From the NCBI GenBank assembly GCA_016748015.1, contig JAAOMT010000261.1:157592-221591 (forward strand): a stretch of 64,000 nucleotides of DNA, given 5' to 3'. The notes below the pieces were generated by a model. The model worked only from the letters and a program-made list of their open reading frames with translations, ran no database searches and was not told the origin of the DNA. Made by a program: the position numbers and the translations under genes. Source of the stretch: Geosiphon pyriformis (Eukaryota > Glomeromycota > Glomeromycetes > Archaeosporales > Geosiphonaceae). Shown here piece after piece: positions 58,099 to 64,000 of this stretch (positions within the stretch are counted from its first letter, which is position 1; each line of letters starts with the position of its first letter).

Positions 58099-59067
58099 TG
58101 TTACTGAAGGTTTTTGGTCTCTTTTTTTGAATGTTGTTAATGCTGATTTGCTGTAAATTCACATTCTCAAGAAGTAGTTGGACCTCCAGTAACTGAATTT
58201 ATCTTTAAATTATCTCCTATAATTTAAACTACTGGGCTTATAAGTGGAATGGCCAGTTCCTTGCTAGTTACTTTATGTAATTACATTATAGTAAACATCA
58301 ACTCTTTCTCAGGAATTGCTCGTCTGGAAGCTTACTAAAAATGTGTAGTTACTTTGCTGTAAAAGTCAACTCTTCTACAGGAATCTTGTCTGTAGATTAC
58401 TCTAATAATTATAATAAGAAAATAAAAGAAAAATAAAAAAAATGTAAAAGAAATAGAATTTTATTAAGGGAAACGTTTTCTATTCAGGCCTGGAGTCACT
58501 AACAGTTTATTGAAATTGGTAGCTAATCAATTTCAAAACGTTAGTTGTGTTGAGAGAATTTCAAGTGTAATAATTTAAGAATTTGGTTTTCAAATATTTA
58601 ATTTTTATTTGATATTTGTAAAAAGTGATTTGTTTTAATTAAGATATCTAAAGTAAGATACTATGGTAAGATATGAGAAAGATATATTTTCTTGAAGAGA
58701 GAAGCTTTTCTTTTATACAACTTGTTGTAGTACTAGTTTTTGAACTTGCACTTTTCTCTTTTCTACAATTTGGGTGAACTAAAGATACATTTTGGCAAAT
58801 TACAAGTTATTTCTACGAATTATTGATTATTTCGGCAATTTTTCCATTAATTTCGACGAATTTTGACTATATTAAATGGTTTAGGGTATTGTGTAATTTA
58901 ATTATCTTAATTTCTATAATACAAATCAAGTTATTAATTGAGTAATAATATTTGATAATTTGGCTAATTAATAAGTGATAATCGAAATGATAATAATATG
59001 TTACTTAATAATAAGAATTATGAAGATAATTTCATGCTAATTAATAGCTAAAATTCCACTGGTAACA
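58099..59067 (-). repeat. 3' LTR of G3 (969 bp)
   Basis: It begins TGTTACTGAAGG and ends CCACTGGTAACA on the plus strand. Homologous to 8089-9044 and 51236-52230. On the minus strand TATAAAAG lies near 58712. The purine stretch GAGAAGGAGATTA (complement, just inside the element) is its polypurine tract. Confidence 0.9.
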
Positions 59068-59755
59068 TAATCTCCTTCTCAAAACTGAGCTCCATTGAAG
59101 TTCAAGTACTATCTGTAATGTCAAGATAGTGGTCCAGAATAATTGAAGTGATTTGGTCTGAAAATTGTTGAAATTTCAGTTCTGTGAGTTTGCCAATGTA
59201 TTGAACTTTCATTGGTTGCAGTATTGGATTTTGTAAGACATTTTTGCAAGTGTTAAACAAATCATAAAGTCTAAAAGCTGTTCTAAGTTTGTAGTAAGTG
59301 TTTGTTGGGCCAGCCGCTGTCTTAAATTCATTGTGAATTTGTTTTTGTACAGTCTCAGAAGTAATGTTGGTTGCTTCAAGTTCCAGTTTTCATTCATAAA
59401 GTGTTTTTCCAATATGAAAATATCTATATATAGGGGTATATTCATTGTTCTGTTCATTAAGAAATAGTAGAAGTTTTTGTTACAATGTGGTATTTGGTGG
59501 AATGTCAATAAGAGCAATTAAAAGATTTTCTTTTAATGCTTGCTTCAAAAGTTCTGGTAACCTATTTCCAGAGTGACTTCTTGTTTTTTTTCTATAAGAG
59601 TGATAGTTCTGAAAATTATTTACTACTGGGGCTGTGGTTTCTTTCTGAATGTAATTAATTTGACTTCCATTAATTATTATGGATAAGTCAGAAAGTGTTT
59701 TCAAGGCTAACATTAATTTTTGGGATATTTGTTGAATATTTCGGAAAATAATCAT
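59068..59755 (-). pseudogene. Extra ORF in the env position of G3
   Basis: It starts at the ATG complementary to 59753-59755. The protein begins MIIFRNIQQISQKLMLALK and contains the core NTYYKLRTAFRLYDLFNTCK and a helical tail toward the LTR. Only a few stops interrupt it: a TAA replacing Gln near 59479, a TGA replacing Trp near 59395, and a TGA near the end. The frame at 59209-59517 is a shifted shadow. The YYKxxxAxxLYxxF core is shared with E4 and E6. No Env features. Function unknown. Confidence 0.68.
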
Positions 59756-59914
59756 GATAAAATGACTAACTAATAAAGAAAAAGAATAAAAAAAATTATT
59801 TTTGGGTATAAAGTTTTTTATTTGTTTTTGGGTTTGAATGTTTTTTGTAATTATTTACTATTTTTGTTTTATATTTTGTCTATATTTTTAAAAGAGATTA
59901 TTATAAATATTAAA

Positions 59915-61330
59915 TTAAATGTTCAAGTTTGGTTGTTGTTTTATTATAACTATTGGTTCTAAATTTCAGGGAATATCTTCAGGATTAACTAAAGGGAAAT
60001 GTGTACTAATTTGTGGAATTAATGGTTCAGAATTGTTTCTGGAATAATAGTGTTTCAATCTATCTCTATGTACAACTTTTATTAGTACTTTGTCATCAAG
60101 TCTTAACTTGTATGATTCATTGCCTAAAATTTCATGAATATAAAATGGTCTATTCTATTTATGTTCAAATTTTCCACTCCATTGTTTTTCAGCCTTAATT
60201 CTGTGTAAGAGAACTTTATTTCCAACCTTAAATTTGTTGGTAATTGGTGGCAGTTTGTTGTTATGTCTTTTTTTTTGTAGGGCTTAGAAGTGTTTAATAT
60301 GAGTGGCTGCTATGTGACTCTTTTCTTCCAATGTGCTAAGAAGAGTGTAGGCTCTTCTTTGGAGTGTTTCTTGGAAGTTTTTTTCATTGATTGGTTGCAC
60401 TAGATATGTTTCTACTGTGAAATTAATTGGTAATGTTGCTGTTCTTTCATAAGTAAAATCAAATGGTGTGTGTTTTGTAGTATCTTGTTTTAGTGTTCTG
60501 TATGCTAGTAACACTAATAGAATAAAGATATCTCATTTCTGTTCAAAATCTGTTGAGACTTTGGCTAAAGATTCACACAATGTTCTGTTAAAACATTCTA
60601 CAAGTCCATTTGTCTGAGGGTGATAAGGTGATGATAAAGATTTTTTGACATTGAATCATTCACAAATTTCTTGTATCAAGTTGTTCATAAAATGTGTTCC
60701 TTGATCAGATAAAAGTTCAATTGGGCATCCATGTCTACAAATAATGTCTTTATAGATGAAATTTGCTACTGATTTTGCATCTGCTCTTTGAATGGCTTTA
60801 GCTTCAGGCCATTTGGTAAGATAATCTACTGCAACTGCAATATAATGATTTTCTTGGGTTGTAATAAGTAATGGTCTAACTAGATCAATTCCAACTTTGT
60901 CAAAAAGTTGTCCAACTTTGATTGGATTTAAAGATTCTGTGAGGCAAATTCCTTTTCTTCTTTGACAACTATCACAAGATTTTACATATTGTCAAATGTC
61001 TTTTTGCATGTGAGACCAAAAATAATGTTCAAGAGTTCTTTAAATTGTTCCATATCTTCCCAAGTGTGCTAAAGACGGATCTGTGTGCATGTTGTATAAA
61101 ATTGTTTTTTTTTCCTTTTCTTGTACTAATCTGAGTGATTGATTTGAATTTTTGCAATTTTTATAATAGATTTTGTTGTGGTGTATAAAATATTGTTTTG
61201 ATTGGTGTTGTAAATGATGTTTTTTACTTGGAGACCAATTTTCTGGCATGGTAAGAGTCTCCAAATAGTTTTTAAGATTGCTGTAGTTTCTGGGATCCAT
61301 TGTTGTTTGGTTATTTTGTTGGTAGATTGG
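59915..61330 (-). pseudogene. G3 integrase
   Basis: The pol frame ends at TAA (complement of 59915-59917) after EPIVIIKQQPNLNI. HHCC: MHTDPSLAHLGR near 61075, Cys pair near 60970. DDE: DLVRPLL-type segment near 60880, LLSDQGTHFMNNLIQ near 60690, and a degraded NGLVECFNRT-type segment near 60600. The open pieces are 61040-61300 and 60284-60514 (LLAYRTLKQDTTKHTPFDF). A few stops. Confidence 0.82.
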
Positions 61331-61830
61331 TAAGTTATGGTGAAATTGTTGTTGGTGTTAATCTTGTCTCATTCTTGAAAGGCTATCAACATTGGTGTGT
61401 AGTTTTCCTGGTTTGTGGTGTACAATGTATCTGTAGTCTGTTAGGAAGTCATTCCATCAAGATTGTTTGGCACTTTGTTCAGTTTTCTTTTTATTGAGCC
61501 ATTTGAGACTAATATTGTTAGTTATGATGTCAAATTCTTTTCCATTTTTCAGATATTGTTGAAAATGTTTAAGAGCCCAAATGACTGCAGCAGCTTCCAA
61601 TTCAGTTGAGCCATATTTGAGTTCTGTTGGCTTGAGTGTTCTACTGGTATAGACAATGACTTGTTCCTGGCCATTTTTATCCAATTGTAATAGAATGGCA
61701 CCAAATGCTATGTATAAAGCATCAGTGGCTAGTTGAAATTGTTTGTTGAAGTCTGGATAAGCAAGAACTGGGGCTGTTGTCAATTTTGTTTTGAGAGTTT
61801 CAAAAGCTTTTTGTTGTTCTTCAGTTCATT
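61330..61830 (-). pseudogene. G3 RNase H domain
   Basis: The open piece 61457-61783 has FQLATDALYIAFGAILLQ with the first Asp, and STELEAAAVIWALKHF with Glu. IITNNISLKWL carries Asn in place of the third Asp. Confidence 0.82.
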
Positions 61831-62640
61831 GATATGACATGTTTTTGTTGGTAAGATAGTTAAGTGGTTTGGCAATTTCTGAAAATTCTTTTATGAATTT
61901 TCTATAATAAGAGGCTAATCCTACAAATCCTTATAGCTCTGTGGTATTTTTGGAAGTTTGAAAGTTTTTGACAGTGCTGATTGTTCCAGGGTTTGGTTTG
62001 ACTCCATCTTTGCTAACAATGTGTTCAAGAAAAATTAAGCTTGTTTTTCCAAAATGACATTTTTTAATGTTTAACTTTAATCCTGCTTTCCATAATCATT
62101 GAAAAACTTCTCGCAGATAGATAAGATGAGCTTTAAAGCTTGGTGAGTATACATCAGTGTTATCAAGATAGAAAACTACTGATTGCCATAAGAGTTCTTC
62201 ATATACAACATTCATAAGTCATTGAAATATTGCTGGTGCATTACAGAGTTCAAAAAACATAATATTGAATTCATAGTTCCCTTTTTGGGTGGTAAATACT
62301 GTTTTAGGTCTATCTTTTGGGTCCATTTCGACTTGCCAATATCCACTTTCCAAGTCTAAAGTTGAGAAGAACTTGGCTTTTTCTAGAGCATCTAGCATGT
62401 TATCAATTCTTGGAAGAGGGTAGACATCTCCAATTGTGATGCTATTCAGTTGTTTGTAATCAACACAGAATCTGATTTTTCCGTTTTTTTTTTTAACTAA
62501 AACTACTGATAAAGCCTATGGACTTCTTGATGGTTGAATTAATCTGTTATTGAGCATTTTTTGAATTTTTTTTCTAATAAATTGGTGGCTGGCAGGTGGA
62601 ACTCAATAGGTTTGTTGTCATTTTGGTGAAGCATCTCCTG
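61830..62640 (-). pseudogene. G3 reverse transcriptase
   Basis: Complement reads VVFYLDNTDVYS near 62150 (YLDD with second Asp changed to Asn), FNIMFFELCNAPAIF near 62240, DLESGYWQVEMDPKDRPK near 62330, and KIRFCVDYKQLNSITIGDVY near 62440-62480. Stops and frameshifts are fewer than in E3. Confidence 0.82.
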
Positions 62641-63022
62641 TGTGGATCTGATGTTGAACAATATCAGTTTTTCCTAAGTTATTGTTGTCTTTTGCAAATA
62701 TACCTGCAAATTCAGCTATCAATTGTTTCAATTGTCTTTGTTGTTAGAATTCTAAGAGACCCATGTTAATTCTAGTGAGTTTTTCTTTTAACAGGTGGTA
62801 GTTTTTAGTAATAAGGGTGATGTTTAGATTTGAAAGTAATGTATGTCTTATAATTTCGATGAAATTAAAGACAATTTAAGGATTTTCATCTTGAAAAATA
62901 TTGCTGTGTATGATTCCAATTTTTAATTTATTTAATAAGACAATAGAGTAATTATTGGGGTTGTAGAATATAACTTGAAATTTTTTCATTTCTTTGGGAA
63001 TATAAACATTTGGGATTGAGAT
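62640..63022 (-). pseudogene. Pol linker between dUTPase and RT of G3
   Basis: The region is equivalent to E4 23450-23900 and E6 44100-44560, a conserved stretch without a recognised fold. It ends with the QHQIHTGDAS motif that precedes RT near 62640. Stops are present. Confidence 0.55.
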
Positions 63023-63179
63023 TTAATGCTTCAAACAGATTTGTTCATTGGATTCAAAGATTTGTTGGGTAGTGGTGGGTTTTAAGCAAATGTAAATTTC
63101 GTGATGTTCTCCAAAAAGTGAAATGGTAATTGGTTGGAGAAATTGAAGAATCTGGTGAGATTTATTCTGTGCATTGAGA

Positions 63180-63600
63180 GCTATGTTTACTGGTACTGTA
63201 AATCGTCCAGTTGAACCAAAACCTTGAGTTCCTCTTTCACTTTTTCCCAATTGTTCTCTGTTTTTTACTGATTGTAAACCCAAAATGTTGATTAAGGGTA
63301 GGTAAATTGCTTGGGCAATTCTCTCAGCATGTTCAATTCTGAATGGTTTGTCTGTTTTATTTTGTAACATGATGATAATGTCTCCAGTATATTCTGCATC
63401 TATGACTCTTCCTCTAATATTGATTCTTTTGCTTGCCAATGATAATCTGGATGCAATTTGAACTATTGCTCCAGGTAGAATTTCAAGAGCAATTTTAAGA
63501 TTGATTTTTGTCAAAAACTTTGGTTGGAGAACCAAAGTGTCTTTGCCAGAATATCTGAGGTCATATCCTGCATCAATTTCGTGGGCTTTTTCTGGTTTTA
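63180..63600 (-). pseudogene. dUTPase domain of G3 pol, best preserved copy
   Basis: All five motifs of the trimeric dUTPase family are clear on the complement: I, HEIDAGYDLRY (near 63570); II, VQIASRLSLASKRI; III, RVIDAEYTGDI with the catalytic Asp and the Tyr that selects against ribose; IV, AERIAQAIYLPL; V, RGTQGFGSTGR (63190-63225). The domain is about 140 residues, typical for one dUTPase subunit. The frame runs on to about 63023. It lies in the pol frame upstream of RT. A role in keeping uracil out of the cDNA is inferred from the family. Confidence 0.88.
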
Positions 63601-64000
63601 TTCCTTGCCTATTGTTGTTAAAGTATTGAGTTGTATAGCAGGCTGGTTTTCAGTAAGATAAATTAGTGTTGTTGTAATTTTATTCTTTGTTTTAGGTTTT
63701 CCAAATTCGATTTCTTTTTGGTCATTTTCACTGGACAGAAGAATGCTAAGAGCATAGCATTCTGGACACCATTTGTCATCACAAAGCATGATGCATTCTT
63801 TGCATAATTGAATATTCATTCACTCTAATCATTGAATTTGAGCTTTTTGGGTTGGATAAGTGTGGCTTGCAATTTGGTAGTATGTTTCTACTTCATCTTC
63901 ATAGTTGAGTCTAGCTAATTCTATTGTATACTCAATATATTCAGCTTTTTTTTTTTTTTTTACATCTTCTTGGGTGGCTCTATTGATCAATGCTATTGCT
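63598..64000 (-). pseudogene. End of Cys-rich module, G3 (continues outside window)
   Basis: The frame 63598-63819 has CKECIMLCDDKWCPEC, the equivalent of LCNHC...YCNKC in E6. It is followed by an acidic linker toward dUTPase. Upstream sequence to 64000 belongs to the same element but is too short to interpret. Confidence 0.55.

Larger units (their letters stand above)
58099..64000 (-). mobile_element. G3: Ty3/gypsy element (minus strand), runs off the window
   Basis: 3' LTR 58099-59067, then extra ORF, integrase, RNase H, RT, dUTPase and the end of the Cys-rich module; gag and the 5' LTR are beyond 64000. It has fewer stops than E3 or E4, and its dUTPase is the best preserved here. The flanking bases at the left end are ACAT (58095-58098). 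Confidence 0.9.

Noticed and set aside
8089-64000. tRNA or rRNA genes
   Set aside because: Looking for T-loop (GTTCGA) and A-box-like sequences near foldable acceptor stems gave nothing convincing; the tRNA-like 18-mers are primer-binding sites.

Overview
The window looks like a piece of a very AT-rich, transposon-packed eukaryotic genome. I found no host gene, rRNA, tRNA or CRISPR array. Almost everything from 1.2 kb to the right edge belongs to retrotransposons in various states of decay. The LINE at 1.2-8.0 kb and the Ty3/gypsy elements resemble, from memory of those families, elements abundant in arbuscular mycorrhizal fungi (Glomeromycotina, e.g. Gigaspora or Rhizophagus). That assignment is an inference; no host marker is present.

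Layout. (1) 1-1189: AT-rich DNA with nothing recognisable. (2) 1190-7991 (+): a nearly full-length non-LTR element with ORF1 (CCHC knuckle) and ORF2 (APE endonuclease, RT, RNase H, C-terminal Cys/His finger), broken by frameshifts and stops. (3) 8089-11583 (-): 3' half of a gypsy element, here G1, interrupted by a plus-strand element E2 (11584-14039) that keeps only its LTR and gag. (4) 14.0-17.16 kb: remains of old LINE copies. (5) 17165 to beyond 58098: one gypsy element, E3, serving as landing pad for a nest. E3 is split by E4 (18358-31637, itself split by non-autonomous E5, 26114-29197), by E6 on the minus strand (32008-49736, itself split by E7, 34046-41647), by a solo LTR E9 (50477-52436, itself split by solo LTR E8, 51236-52230), and by minus-strand G3 (58099 to beyond the window). 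Removing the insertions rejoins E3's reading frames. Five junction pairs carry 4-bp target duplications, exact or differing by one transition, or by the two transitions expected from one decayed CpG; a sixth, around E9, fits the same model.

How the parts work together: the autonomous E3/E4/E6/G elements share an unusual order: gag - protease - Cys-rich module - dUTPase - RT - RNase H - integrase - extra ORF - LTR. The dUTPase between protease and RT and the conserved non-Env extra ORF in the env position are the most notable gene content. E7 belongs to another gypsy lineage without dUTPase and has a 738-codon uninterrupted pol stretch. All LTR families share the TG...CA TGTTA(C/T) ends and the same tRNA primer-binding site; several LTR families also share a hairpin whose arms covary.

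Decay is dominated by C-to-T/G-to-A changes: Trp and Gln codons become stops, catalytic Asp becomes Asn, His ligands become Tyr, and two target duplications differ as CpA versus TpG. This suggests methylated-cytosine deamination or a related process. All copies appear non-functional as read.
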